DNA of 64,000 nucleotides. It comes from Pectobacterium peruviense (GTDB taxonomy: Bacteria; Pseudomonadota; Gammaproteobacteria; Enterobacterales; Enterobacteriaceae). The notes below the pieces were generated by a model, which made no database searches, was not told the DNA's origin, and saw only the letters and a list, made by a program, of their open reading frames with translations. How positions within the stretch are numbered: position 1 is the first letter of the stretch; every line of letters starts with the position of its first letter. The stretch lies in assembly GCF_002847345.1 (NCBI RefSeq), contig NZ_LXFV01000006.1:124001-188000 (forward strand), written 5' to 3'. The translations under genes and the position numbers were made by a program. Below, one piece after another: positions 1 through 7,695 of this stretch.

Positions 1-46
1 TATACCAATCTTGTTCTCCCCCGAATAACCCAAGAGGAAAAAAACA

Positions 47-499
47 ATGGCTAACATTCCAGATACAATCAACGAGGCTGGCCTTAATTTGATTAAGAGC
101 TTTGAAGGATTGAGATTAACAAAGTATCTTGATACAGCAGGAAGATGGACCATTGGATACGGACATTTAATACTACCAAATGAGAATTTTGATAATGGAA
201 TCACCTCTCAGGAGGCTGAATTTCTATTACGTCAAGACTTAAAAACAGCGGAAAATGGGGTTCAGAAATACGTAAAAGTTGATCTCAATGGAAATCAATT
301 TGGTGCATTAACCTCATTTACTTACAACCTGGGAGTAGAAAACCTGGCGGAATCGACATTATTACGCCTGCTTAATCAGGGCAACTATAGCGCCGCTGCC
401 GATCAATTTCCACGCTGGGACAAAGATGGTGAGCAAGTCGTGGAAGGACTCCTGCGCCGTAGAAAAGCAGAAGAAGCACTTTTCCTACAGGCCGTCTAG
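47..499 (+). CDS. Phage-type lysozyme (GH24 endolysin)
   Basis: This 150-residue protein has the size and layout of T4-type lysozymes, which cut the MurNAc-GlcNAc bond of peptidoglycan. The catalytic triad pattern E-8-D-5-T is visible as E20 (in SFEG), D29 and T35, followed by IGYGH. The N-terminus is hydrophilic, with no signal peptide or signal-anchor, so the enzyme probably needs a holin-like partner to reach the periplasm. AGAGGAAAAAAACA upstream of the ATG provides a ribosome site. A small membrane-protein gene follows 55 bp later. Such pairs occur in prophages, tailocin clusters and holin/endolysin secretion loci, and what lies left of base 1 cannot be seen. Confidence 0.9.
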   Translation: MANIPDTINEAGLNLIKSFEGLRLTKYLDTAGRWTIGYGHLILPNENFDNGITSQEAEFLLRQDLKTAENGVQKYVKVDLNGNQFGALTSFTYNLGVENLAESTLLRLLNQGNYSAAADQFPRWDKDGEQVVEGLLRRRKAEEALFLQAV

Positions 500-554
500 C
501 CAAACTACTATTTTAAATTCGCCATTTCATAGAGAAAATCATTGTGGATATATT

Positions 555-986
555 ATGGATACTTCAGAAATCCCTATCATTTATGACATTCTGATCAGTG
601 ATATTATTGCATCAGTTGCAGGATTATTCGGCGGCCTCAGTATTTCTTTCTTTTGGCGGCCACAAAAACTGGATAATTATGACAAGTTTGTCGCTGCCTT
701 AATTATTATTGTCATCAGTATTTCAGCGGCCTTTTCACTGGTAGGAATTATCGCCGAATTGCTGCGCGTTAATATCAGTAAAATGGAGAACGCAATAGGA
801 TTAGGTTATCTGGTTGGTGCTATTAGCGTAGGCCTGGTTACGTTGCTGGCAAATTTCTTCAGCTATCGGGAAAATAGCGATATCCTGGATGTCGCATCGG
901 AAATAAAACAAGCAACGAAAGGTGTTTATTCGATCAATGAGGCTCGGGAAAAAACGCCCGATGACAAAAACTCATCAGACCGTTAA
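555..986 (+). CDS. Small membrane protein, possibly holin-like
   Basis: I do not recognise a family. The predicted 143-residue protein has three hydrophobic stretches (about residues 10-33, 46-70 and 85-108) and a charged C-terminal tail rich in E, K, D and R. I chose the ATG at 555 because the upstream in-frame extension overlaps the lysozyme gene and looks non-coding. The ribosome site is weak. Its position directly after an endolysin gene, its small size and its three membrane spans fit a class I holin or an anti-holin, but this is inference from context. A 13-bp hairpin follows the stop. Confidence 0.6.
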   Translation: MDTSEIPIIYDILISDIIASVAGLFGGLSISFFWRPQKLDNYDKFVAALIIIVISISAAFSLVGIIAELLRVNISKMENAIGLGYLVGAISVGLVTLLANFFSYRENSDILDVASEIKQATKGVYSINEAREKTPDDKNSSDR

Positions 987-1015
987 TCACTTCTCCTCAA
1001 CCGTAAGTCGTCCAC

Positions 1016-1049
1016 ATAACAGGAAGGCGCCTCTCAGCCTTCCTGTTAT
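1016..1049. terminator. Hairpin after the lysis-type genes
   Basis: A perfect 13-bp inverted repeat (ATAACAGGAAGGC and its complement, 8-nt loop) lies 29 bp past the stop of the membrane-protein gene. The T-run is poor (CATTTCCCC). It probably ends or stabilises that transcript. A second hairpin lies at 1087-1113. Confidence 0.55.
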
Positions 1050-1086
1050 CATTTCCCCCACTTGCACAGCCATACAGTCATCTCCA

Positions 1087-1113
1087 CGAGGCGTCTCAGC
1101 ACGGGACGCCTCG
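1087..1113. terminator. Hairpin between convergent genes
   Basis: A 9-bp stem (CGAGGCGTC with GACGCCTCG) is followed by TTTGC. It lies 11 bp from the stop codon of the minus-strand NRPS gene and can serve transcripts from either side. Confidence 0.5.
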
Positions 1114-1123
1114 TTTGCATGAG

Positions 1124-4100
1124 CTATAGATTACCGCATAAGAGAGGGGTCATTGGCTGTACGATATCCATGAGAATTTGATGGTACTGATGGGACAACA
1201 CAGCGATATCTTCCGCTTTAAACGCTGCTTGCTGATAATTAAAACACAGCGTCAGTGCATCATCGTCATAAACAGAGAGCGTTAAATCCAACCGGGCCTG
1301 ACGACTCGCAATATCCGCAATCTGATACTCAGCCTCATTAATCTGCACAACCTGCGGCATTGCCGTCAGATAGTTAAAGCTGACAGGGAAACGCAGCTTA
1401 TCAGCCCATCCTTTGGCTCGGACGTCAGTCATTAATACATCGTAGGGCAACGTCTGATTGTCCAAAATGGCATGGATCTTATTCTGGTTACGCGCTAAAA
1501 GCGTTCTGAAAGATTCCTGAGCTGGCGAATCATCGTAGTAAGTCACCATGTTAACGAAACAGCCTACCGTAGTGGTGTTCTCTGTCAGCATGCGATTTGA
1601 CACGGGAATACCGATAGGAACATGTCGATAGTCTGTTGTTTTGAGCAGCAGCGTAAAGGCCGTCAGCATACAGACAAACGGCGTCGTGCGATGCTGCTGG
1701 GCATAGTGTTTTATCGCCTGCGTTAGCGTATCGGACAAAATGCACCAATAATTTTCCCCGTTCTGGCTTTCACGTAGCGGAAATGCCGTCGCATCGGCTC
1801 CCGCAGTCAGGTAATCCTCCATCTTATCCAGCCAGAACTGGCGCTCTACCGGATAGCATTTATCTTTGATACGCAACTGCTGTTGCCGATAATGCAGATA
1901 ACGTTCCTCACCGCCTATCTTGTAGCTGCGGTCACCCGCGCTATAAGCCCGGATATATTCAACAAATTGATTGAAAAATAATCCAATCGCATCATGGTCG
2001 AATACCGTATGGTGCACACGCACCAGCAGAATATGCCGTTGAGTCGTCAGCGAGACCAGATGAAAACAGATGAGCGGCGAATGTTCTACATCCATCTCTG
2101 GCGTATTGACCAGCTCCAGCAGTTGTCGGTCACCCAGCGTATTGGCCAACCCACCAGGAGGGAGAGCCGTCAGTCGTTCAATCGGAATCGCCTCGATCGG
2201 ATAATCCCCTTCAAGGCATTGCATCCTGTCCAGATCAAAGCGGGTTCGCAGCACCGGGTTACCTTCCAAAATACGCCGGAGACTCCATTCCACGGCAGAC
2301 TCATCCAGCGTGCCCTCTACCGTCAGACGAAAAGCTAATTGATAGACCGATGGCTCTGGGCTGAGCTGATCCAGCGTTAGAAAATAGCGCTGCTGCGATG
2401 ATGGCGCGAGTGCCTCGATATCCGTTTCACTCTCATCAAACGCGGGCTCATCATCGTTAACATAGTAAGGAACGATGAAAGCAAGTAAATGGGGCGTCGC
2501 GTTGTTGAAAAATAGTGGGTAATCAATTTCGCTAAACAGCCGTTTGCGAATCAGTAGCCTGGCTTTCATCGCCTGAAGTGAATCGCCCCCTAAATCAAAA
2601 AAGTTGTCGTTGGCACCGAGTTCACGAAAGCCAAGCACCTCCTGCCAAATATCAATCAGTTCCTGTTCCAGCTCATTACCTGCGGTTTTAAAAGGGTATC
2701 CTAGCTCAGGGCGCTGCGGACAAGGCGCCGGGAGCCGGCTCACATCCAGTTTTCCATTAGGCAGTTTAGGTAAGGTTTCCAGCATAATAAAATGGGACGG
2801 ATGCATCGCTCTCGGCAGCTTGTCTTGCAAGAATCGGCGCAGGTCGTTCGTCGCAAGCGATGGATTACGACTCACCAGATAGGCCACCAAACGCTGACGC
2901 CCATTTTCCTGAATCGGCCGCACCAGCGCCTTATCGATATCCGCATGCTGACGTAAAACGATTTCGACCTCTTCAGGTTCGATACGAATACCATTAATCT
3001 TAATCTGCCGATCGATACGTCCCAGATATAGGATCTCCCCATCCGGCGTCCTTTTCCCTAGGTCGCCGGTGCGATGTCCCCAATAGCTTTTATCACCGCT
3101 GACATGGGTAAAGAAACGCTGTTGAGTGAGTTCATCGCGGTTAATGTAGCCGCGGGCAACGCCTTCACCGATAGCGCAAATCTCCCCCTCTTCCCCTTCA
3201 GATACGGGGAGCAGACTCTCATCCACGATCAGAATTTCGCTGCCACGCAGTGCCTTACCGAGCGTCACACTTTTCCCCAGTTTTAATTCAGCAAACGAGC
3301 AGTTGGCCGTCGTTTCCGTCGGGCCATACAGATTAAAGAGCCTAACATCAGGGATTTGCTGGAACGTGCGCTCTTTCAAATCAAAAGAGACGGGTTCGCC
3401 AGAGAGAAAGACCGTTTTAGGTAAAGCCCATGCGTGAGAAGAAGATTTCTGATAGCGCAGCAGTTCATCCCAAACGGTCGGTACGCAGTAAATAGCCCCG
3501 TCCGGATGCTGTTGATGCCAGCGTAATAAAACTTCCGGCTCATTCAAGCTATCGGCAGGCAAAATAAAGAGAGTGTCGCCGCGTAATAAAGGCGCATAGA
3601 GCTGTGTCACGGCGGCGGCAAAGCTGAGTGTCGATGTCAAAGGGAGCGTCGCACGGGTCTCTGGCCACACATCCTCATTAAACCAGTTCAGATAATAGCT
3701 CAGGTTCCGGTGTTCAATAGCCACCCCTTTTGGCTTCCCTGTAGAACCAGAGGTATAGAGAATATAAGCGAGATCGTTTTCGCAAACGGGTGGTAACACC
3801 GCCACAGGTTCATCGGGATAATGAATATCCTCTAGTGCAAGCGTGGAGGGAGAAACCTTATCGATAGCTGTTTTATTTACCATCGTTCGCGTCGAGATAA
3901 GTAAAAACGCCGAAGAATCATCAAGGATCTGAATTATTCTTTCTGACGGATGAAAATGAGAGAGAGGAACGTAGGTGTGTCCAGCCTTTAAAATAGCCAG
4001 TAAGACCACGGGCATCATGACGCCAGGTTCCAGATAGACGGCAATTCTGCCACGTTTATTATCCGGATAGTGTGATAACAAATAATCGGCCAACAGGCGC

Positions 4101-4222
4101 GAGTGTGCTTCTAACTGTTGATAACTCAACCTATCGCCATTAAATTCCACCGCAGTCTTATTGGGATTTTTCAATGACCATTCAGAGATAATTTCAAAGA
4201 CGGCTTTTCTACTTTTCATCAT
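1124..4222 (-). CDS. Non-ribosomal peptide synthetase, A-PCP-C
   Basis: This 1032-residue synthetase has an adenylation domain (about 1-500), a carrier domain (about 515-580) and a condensation domain (about 605-1030). Visible motifs are the A3 loop YTSGSTGKPKG (156-166), LYGPTET (298-304), HRTGDLG (383-389), GRIDRQIKING (401-411) and catalytic K491. The carrier motif GGDSL has Ser548 for phosphopantetheine, and the condensation motif is HHTVFDH (737-743), with H738 and D742 kept and the usual G changed to H. The pocket position normally held by Asp235 (GrsA numbering) is Ala202, so the substrate may lack an alpha-amine. There is no TE. The gene faces away from the rest of the cluster across a 315-bp gap. 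AAGGA precedes a double ATG. A-PCP-C order suits a starter module whose C domain works on a separate acceptor PCP. Confidence 0.93.
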   Translation of the reverse strand: MMKSRKAVFEIISEWSLKNPNKTAVEFNGDRLSYQQLEAHSRLLADYLLSHYPDNKRGRIAVYLEPGVMMPVVLLAILKAGHTYVPLSHFHPSERIIQILDDSSAFLLISTRTMVNKTAIDKVSPSTLALEDIHYPDEPVAVLPPVCENDLAYILYTSGSTGKPKGVAIEHRNLSYYLNWFNEDVWPETRATLPLTSTLSFAAAVTQLYAPLLRGDTLFILPADSLNEPEVLLRWHQQHPDGAIYCVPTVWDELLRYQKSSSHAWALPKTVFLSGEPVSFDLKERTFQQIPDVRLFNLYGPTETTANCSFAELKLGKSVTLGKALRGSEILIVDESLLPVSEGEEGEICAIGEGVARGYINRDELTQQRFFTHVSGDKSYWGHRTGDLGKRTPDGEILYLGRIDRQIKINGIRIEPEEVEIVLRQHADIDKALVRPIQENGRQRLVAYLVSRNPSLATNDLRRFLQDKLPRAMHPSHFIMLETLPKLPNGKLDVSRLPAPCPQRPELGYPFKTAGNELEQELIDIWQEVLGFRELGANDNFFDLGGDSLQAMKARLLIRKRLFSEIDYPLFFNNATPHLLAFIVPYYVNDDEPAFDESETDIEALAPSSQQRYFLTLDQLSPEPSVYQLAFRLTVEGTLDESAVEWSLRRILEGNPVLRTRFDLDRMQCLEGDYPIEAIPIERLTALPPGGLANTLGDRQLLELVNTPEMDVEHSPLICFHLVSLTTQRHILLVRVHHTVFDHDAIGLFFNQFVEYIRAYSAGDRSYKIGGEERYLHYRQQQLRIKDKCYPVERQFWLDKMEDYLTAGADATAFPLRESQNGENYWCILSDTLTQAIKHYAQQHRTTPFVCMLTAFTLLLKTTDYRHVPIGIPVSNRMLTENTTTVGCFVNMVTYYDDSPAQESFRTLLARNQNKIHAILDNQTLPYDVLMTDVRAKGWADKLRFPVSFNYLTAMPQVVQINEAEYQIADIASRQARLDLTLSVYDDDALTLCFNYQQAAFKAEDIAVLSHQYHQILMDIVQPMTPLLCGNL

Positions 4223-4537
4223 TTTCCTTCCATATTGTAAAAGGATGCTTTTTTTTGCGGGAATGGATCTAACGCGAATTCCGGTATCTCATGCGGTGAT
4301 AATTAATATTGTACAAATCGATGGGTTCGCTATACCAATACCAGGAAAGGCTCGCGGAATAACACGTATGCCTGAGTATGGGTTTAACAAATAAAAGACA
4401 TGATTGCCTATATACCAAAAGGACTACGCCAGAATTCGACAGGTTCCCCGTACCCTGACGGGTATTATTTCCCCTTCCCTTTGCTATTTTTTATTGACAG
4501 TGCATCACACCCTATTTGCAGATAATTGGAGGCTCCG
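4223..4537. promoter_or_regulatory. Divergent promoter region of the NRPS/PKS cluster
   Basis: This 315-bp AT-rich gap separates the minus-strand NRPS from the plus-strand genes and must hold promoters for both. A perfect -35-like TTGACA lies at 4494-4499, but the best -10-like word (GATAAT, 4521-4526) is 21 bp away, so I cannot call the promoter. The ribosome site TTGGAGG ends 5 bp before the ATG at 4538. I see no convincing operator palindrome and no regulator gene in the cluster. Confidence 0.4.
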
Positions 4538-5167
4538 ATGGATTCACAATTTATCGGTTCTGTTATTAATGCGTTACCGCTGGAAAATATGATTAGCGGG
4601 CCATTACAGGCAATGATTAACGCACAGGTTCAAGCCAGCAAGGCCTACACGGATTTTCTATTATCCGTATGCATTCAGAATAATAAAGCCGTCGCCATCC
4701 AATTCGATTACGACGAGACACTGATTGATGAAAGTGGCGTAGCAAAAGGCGCGGTGACGAAAACGATGCGCATACCGCTGATTGCCGCGATTACCCATCC
4801 GATCATTTCTATTGAAGAAGGGACAATCGATTTCGAGCTTGAAGTGACACAGAGTGAATCTTCATCCGATGACACAGGAGAAGACGGCAATCTGGCGGCT
4901 TCACTGGGATGGGGGGCTTTCAAGGTCAAAATGGCCGGTCGGGTATCACACAAATCAGCGCAGACCCGGACTACGGACACGCGCGCCAAATACAGCATTC
5001 ACACACAGGTAAAACGCCAGCCTGCGCCTGAAGCGCTCATGCGTGTCATCGATTTCCTGACCGATGCTGCAACCAGGCCAAGCACTCCCACAGAAAAAAG
5101 TACGCCACAAACAGCGGAAAACGCCGCGCCACCAGCGTCTACGGAGCAGCAAGAAGCATCGTCATAA
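4538..5167 (+). CDS. DUF2589-like protein
   Basis: This 209-residue soluble protein resembles, in its N-terminal third, the DUF2589 family as I remember it: a short hydrophobic start, ISGPLQAMINAQ, then a helix with AYTDF. The middle is beta-rich (residues about 55-100), with a Ser/Asp/Glu-rich loop near 110-120. The last 45 residues are rich in T, P, A, E and Q and look disordered. No catalytic motif is visible. I chose the start by GGAGG spaced 5 bp from the ATG. It is the first gene of the plus-strand arm, about 100 bp before the adenylation gene. Its role in the pathway is unknown, and the family assignment is from memory and moderate. Confidence 0.7.
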   Translation: MDSQFIGSVINALPLENMISGPLQAMINAQVQASKAYTDFLLSVCIQNNKAVAIQFDYDETLIDESGVAKGAVTKTMRIPLIAAITHPIISIEEGTIDFELEVTQSESSSDDTGEDGNLAASLGWGAFKVKMAGRVSHKSAQTRTTDTRAKYSIHTQVKRQPAPEALMRVIDFLTDAATRPSTPTEKSTPQTAENAAPPASTEQQEASS

Positions 5168-5264
5168 TCAAAACACATTACTCAGCGGCATAGTGCATGC
5201 CGTACCTGCATAACGCGTAAAAGGATGCCTGGCGTGACCCCTGGCATCACCAGAGGATCAGATC

Positions 5265-6776
5265 ATGGCATCGGCAAGAGTGCTCCATACCTTATTTGAA
5301 CAGCAGCGGCATCAGACGCCGGACGCCATCGCCCTGAGAAGCGATACAGAAACGTTGACCTACCGGCAATTAGATCAGCGTGCAAACGCGCTGGCGAGCG
5401 ATCTGTTGCAGCGGGGCGTAAAGCCAGAGGATGTTGTCGGTATCTATTTAAATAAAAGCCCGAATCTGATCGTCAGTCTGCTCGGCGTATTGAAAACCGG
5501 TGCATGTTATTTACCGCTTGATCCGTACTACCCGCATGAGCGTCTGGATTATATGGTCAATCATGCCGATGCGCATTTGGTCATTACTGACGATGAACAC
5601 GCGCTGACGCTGACGCCAGACCGTTGTGAGATTGTTGATATCAACCAGATAGATCTGACCTCTCAGCTAACGCCAACACTTCCCACGGTCAGCGAAGAAC
5701 ACCTTTGCTATGTGATGTACACCTCCGGCTCAACCGGAACGCCAAAGGGCGTCATGGTCAGCCATCGAACGGTAGTCAATTATTTGGCGTGGATGCAAAA
5801 CGCTTTCGACCTGCATCACAAAGACGCCGTCCTTAACCAGTCTACGTTCAGTTTTGACGTGTCAGTGTGGGAAATTTTCTGGCCACTGATCGCTGGCGCA
5901 AGCTGTGCAGTCATCACCGAGGACGCAAAGTACGATCCACTGCTGCTGGCAGAATTTATGTGCCGTCATCAGGTCACCGTCGCACAGTTTGTGCCAACGG
6001 CGCTGCGTGTCATTGCTGATGCGGAGGTGCTATCTCGCTGCACCTCGCTATGCCATATCTTTTCCGGTGGTGAAGCGCTCGATCAAAGCCTAGTCAACGA
6101 TCTTTCCCAGCAATATCTGGGAAAAATCCACAACCTCTACGGCCCGACCGAAGCAACAATATTTGCTTGCCATTGGCACTGCCAACCGGGGGCAGAGGAA
6201 AAAATCGCCCCAATTGGCAAGCCAATCCCTCATGCCGCCGCTTATGTATTAGATGAAGCGCAACAGCCTGTCGAATTGGGGGAAAGCGGCGAGCTTTATC
6301 TGGCAGGGGATATTCTGGCAAAAGGTTATCTGCATGCGGAAAAGCTGACACAGGAGCGATTTGTGGATGACCCATTCAGCCACCAGGCTGGACAAAAAAT
6401 GTATAAAACGGGTGACTGGGTTAAGCAGCGTGCCGACGGCGTACTGGAGTTCATTGGCCGAATAGACAGTCAGGTTAAATTGCGCGGGCACCGTATTGAG
6501 CTGGCAGAAATAGAAACTCACCTACAGGCGTTACCACAAATTAACCATGCCGCCGTTATTCTCGAAAGGCGTCTGGAAAGCGCTGCGCCATCACTCTCGG
6601 CGTTTTATGTATTACGACATCAAAAGAGCATCGATATCCAGGAGATAAAAGCGCACCTTGCCAAAATGTTGCCTTTTTTCATGGTGCCCTCTCATTTCGT
6701 TGCGTTGGAAAAAATGCCAACACATCCCAATGGAAAAATTGATAAATCTAAACTGTGTTCCTGCGTAAATAACTAA
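5265..6776 (+). CDS. Stand-alone amino-acid adenylation domain
   Basis: This 503-residue A domain has no fused carrier. Motifs include YTSGSTGTPKG, FDVSVWE with the amine-binding Asp198, LYGPTEA (291-297), KTGDWV, GRIDSQVKLRGHRIE and a C-terminal NGKIDKSKL lysine. It activates an amino acid as the AMP-ester and should load it onto the free PCP encoded 10 bp downstream. My alignment by eye of the pocket gives D198 V199 W202 Q241 F266 G268 L291 I299 F300 plus Lys, nearest to a glutamine-type code I recall (DAWQFGLIDK), but this prediction is weak. AGAGGA precedes the ATG. The gene is co-oriented with the PCP, PKS and terminal NRPS genes. Confidence 0.93.
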   Translation: MASARVLHTLFEQQRHQTPDAIALRSDTETLTYRQLDQRANALASDLLQRGVKPEDVVGIYLNKSPNLIVSLLGVLKTGACYLPLDPYYPHERLDYMVNHADAHLVITDDEHALTLTPDRCEIVDINQIDLTSQLTPTLPTVSEEHLCYVMYTSGSTGTPKGVMVSHRTVVNYLAWMQNAFDLHHKDAVLNQSTFSFDVSVWEIFWPLIAGASCAVITEDAKYDPLLLAEFMCRHQVTVAQFVPTALRVIADAEVLSRCTSLCHIFSGGEALDQSLVNDLSQQYLGKIHNLYGPTEATIFACHWHCQPGAEEKIAPIGKPIPHAAAYVLDEAQQPVELGESGELYLAGDILAKGYLHAEKLTQERFVDDPFSHQAGQKMYKTGDWVKQRADGVLEFIGRIDSQVKLRGHRIELAEIETHLQALPQINHAAVILERRLESAAPSLSAFYVLRHQKSIDIQEIKAHLAKMLPFFMVPSHFVALEKMPTHPNGKIDKSKLCSCVNN

Positions 6777-6786
6777 TGGTGAAAAA

Positions 6787-7059
6787 ATGTCAAATGACAA
6801 AGCAATATTACCTTCAGAAATAGAAAAAAATATTATTTCTATCTGGCGGACTGTACTTAACAATCCAAAGGTTTCCATTCAAGAAAACTTCTTCGATGCG
6901 GGAGGGAATTCCCTGCTGATGTCCAAAGTTTATCGAGAAATAAAAAATAAAATAGAGTCACCCATCTCTATTGTTGATTTATTCCAATACCCAACGGTAC
7001 AGATGCTAAGCAAGCGTATTAGCGAAATACACGCTGGGAAATCAAGCAACAAGAAGTAA
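6787..7059 (+). CDS. Stand-alone peptidyl carrier protein
   Basis: This 90-residue carrier protein has the phosphopantetheine motif FFDAGGNSLL with Ser42, a preceding helix (EKNIISIWRTVL) and a typical helix III (DLFQYPTVQML). It starts 10 bp after the adenylation gene, with GGTGAAAAA before the ATG. It should be loaded by that enzyme and act as acceptor for the A-PCP-C protein and as donor for the PKS ketosynthase. No phosphopantetheinyl transferase is encoded in the window, so a host enzyme elsewhere must activate it. The C-terminus is very lysine-rich and may be a docking tail. Confidence 0.93.
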   Translation: MSNDKAILPSEIEKNIISIWRTVLNNPKVSIQENFFDAGGNSLLMSKVYREIKNKIESPISIVDLFQYPTVQMLSKRISEIHAGKSSNKK

Positions 7060-7080
7060 TTACGCCAAAAAGCGGATTTA

Positions 7081-7204
7081 TACTCTAAATAACTCGAGTT
7101 TCAGGCAGGCGGCAAGCGAAGGAATCCCGATGAACTTACTCAAGTAAGTAATTCGGGTGACTGAACGCTGCCAACACACATGCAACTTGAAGTATGACGC
7201 GTAT
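7081..7204. repeat. ERIC element inside the biosynthetic cluster
   Basis: This 124-bp imperfect palindrome begins TACTCTAAATAACTCGAGTT and ends AACTTGAAGTATGACGCGTA. It shares both ends with the copy at 33514-33708. The centre (AACTTACTCAAGTAAGTAAT between ATCCCG and TTCGGGTGA) is an ERIC/IRU core. It sits in the transcribed gap between the PCP gene and the small basic-protein gene, where it could form an RNA hairpin that affects downstream mRNA. Confidence 0.88.
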
Positions 7205-7283
7205 ATCAGCCGGGGGAATAACCGCCCAGCAATGGGCAATGTGTTTCATCATTCTTATTTCACTGATAATAGGTGGTAATACC

Positions 7284-7556
7284 ATGTCTGCAAATCAACT
7301 GAACTCTGCTTCGGCAGTAAAAGCAAAAGTGGCCTCAGCAATTAATGTTGTTCTGAGTCACCAAAACTCATCTAAACCCGCTCACTACTATGCGATTGGT
7401 CAGAAAATTCTTCCTAACGTCAAAAAATACTGGCGTACGAAGTCTATTCCAGCCATTCCAGTTTCACTCAAAGCATCATTGCAACACCCGTCAGCATCCG
7501 GCCTGAAAAGCGTTATCAGCCGGATTACTGCTGAAATCGCAGGTAGCAAAAAGTAA
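7284..7556 (+). CDS. Small basic protein of unknown family
   Basis: This is a 90-residue protein with no family I recognise. It is strongly basic (many Lys, very few acidic residues) and rich in Ser and Ala. The ends look helical (AVKAKVASAINVVL; GLKSVISRITAEIAG), and the middle carries aromatic residues (HYYAIGQ, KKYW) and two Pro in SIPAIP. There is no Cys, no clear signal peptide and no double-glycine leader. I chose the start at 7284 for AGGTGG eight to nine bases upstream. The longer in-frame start at 7194 lies inside the ERIC repeat. The gene lies between the PCP and PKS genes in the same direction. It might be a pathway partner, a chaperone for the synthases or a small antimicrobial, but none of this is shown by sequence. 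Confidence 0.7.
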   Translation: MSANQLNSASAVKAKVASAINVVLSHQNSSKPAHYYAIGQKILPNVKKYWRTKSIPAIPVSLKASLQHPSASGLKSVISRITAEIAGSKK

Positions 7557-7586
7557 TTCACTTTTAATTTAGCTGTCCCTTCTATA

Positions 7587-7662
7587 TTCACGGCGTAGGA
7601 CGTCGACCTTTCTTTCTCTGAATATCATTCGCAGAGGGAAGGTTAACGGCCTGCGCCGTGAA
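7587..7662 (+). promoter_or_regulatory. Long structured leader before the PKS gene
   Basis: The outer arms TTCACGGCGTAGG (7587-7599) and CCTGCGCCGTGAA (7650-7662) pair over 13 bp with one G-U. Inside, ACCTT pairs with AAGGT and CTCTG with CAGAG. There is no T-run, so it is not a simple terminator. It ends just before AAAGGAGGCG and 33 bp before the PKS ATG, and TTCACGG recurs at 7678-7684. It could be an mRNA processing site, stabiliser or attenuator between two coding units. Confidence 0.55.
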
Positions 7663-7695
7663 AGGAGGCGAATATATTCACGGTGAGGTAATGAA

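Noticed and set aside
7194-7283. Longer start for the small basic protein
   Set aside because: The ATG is inside the ERIC repeat and lacks a ribosome site; AGGTGG supports 7284.
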